The notes beneath the pieces were generated by a model. The model was not told the origin of the DNA. It did not search any database and was given only the letters and a program-made list of their open reading frames with translations. Both the position numbers and the translations under genes were made by a program. From NCBI RefSeq assembly GCF_009870125.1, contig NC_046679.1, forward strand, positions 21,824,001 to 21,888,000: a stretch of DNA of 64,000 nt. The letters run 5' to 3'. Each line of letters opens with the position of its first letter. Position 1 is the stretch's first letter. Source of the DNA: Drosophila pseudoobscura. Its lineage: Eukaryota; Arthropoda; Insecta; Diptera; Drosophilidae. Below, one piece after another: positions 63,848-64,000 of the stretch.

Positions 63848-64000
63848 ACAACCAACAAAGAGATTTGCCGCCCGTTGACGACCACCACAAAAAATATATA
63901 TATTCAAGATTTAGTTATAGTTAAGACCACTGTTTATTCGAGGAGCACCAGGCATTGCTTAATGTTAAAATGAATATTGGATTCGCTTGCTAACCGAAAA
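63848..64000 (+). other. CG42542: 3' UTR of the TMEM165 homologue, cut by the window edge
   Basis: AT-rich sequence after the stop codon. No canonical AATAAA is seen before the window ends. Confidence 0.5.

Noticed and set aside
1..64000. tRNA, rRNA, CRISPR, operon or bacterial-type signals
   Set aside because: Looked for by eye (for example GGTTCGA B-box words) and not found. All genes are intron-containing eukaryotic genes, so prokaryotic features do not apply.

Overview
The window is nuclear DNA of a fruit fly (genus Drosophila). Introns are mostly 60-70 bp, the spacers are AT-rich and full of short microsatellites, and the genes follow an order I recall from D. melanogaster cytological region 88E (Muller element E): GlyS, Mf (Myofilin), Gyc88E and an RNF123/KPC1 homologue. 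The order is recalled, not searched. The species cannot be fixed from the sequence alone.

Layout. (1) 1-2149, minus strand: the 5' part of glycogen synthase (GlyS), running off the left edge, with a TATA-less Inr+DPE promoter at about 2118-2151. (2) 2150-30440: about 28 kb with no recognised gene. It holds microsatellites, a degenerate 31-bp tandem repeat, decayed copies of dispersed repeats, a GC-rich island at 9.0-9.66 kb, a 5'-UTR-like block ending in a strong splice donor at 11.76 kb, and one candidate two-exon gene for a small secreted protein at 26531-26865 (plus strand). (3) 30587-39790, minus strand: Mf, seven coding exons spread over 8 kb with long introns, plus upstream noncoding exon(s) and MEF2-type sites in the first intron. 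(4) 39791-47162: spacer between the divergent genes Mf and Gyc88E. (5) 47163-51107, plus strand: Gyc88E, eleven coding exons, 1089 residues, a complete atypical soluble guanylyl cyclase. (6) 52634-57271, minus strand and convergent with Gyc88E: an RNF123/KPC1-type E3 ubiquitin ligase, eleven coding exons, 1329 residues, SPRY domain near the N-terminus and C3HC4 RING at the C-terminus. (7) 57272-60584: divergent spacer with E-box and DRE-like promoter motifs. (8) 60585-63847, plus strand: a TMEM165/GDT1-family Golgi cation transporter, six coding exons, 518 residues.

The genes are unrelated in function: glycogen synthesis, muscle thick filament, cGMP signalling, ubiquitination and Golgi ion homeostasis. 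They are separate transcription units and no pathway joins them. Exon boundaries were set by hand from GT/AG sites and checked so that reading phase is kept across every junction; totals are exact multiples of three for all complete genes. The most useful second looks are the small secreted-protein candidate, the phase-0 cassette exon in the TMEM165 homologue, the two stop-free in-frame mini-introns (Gyc88E and the RNF123 homologue), the proposed upstream start of GlyS, and the possible alternative C-termini of Myofilin.
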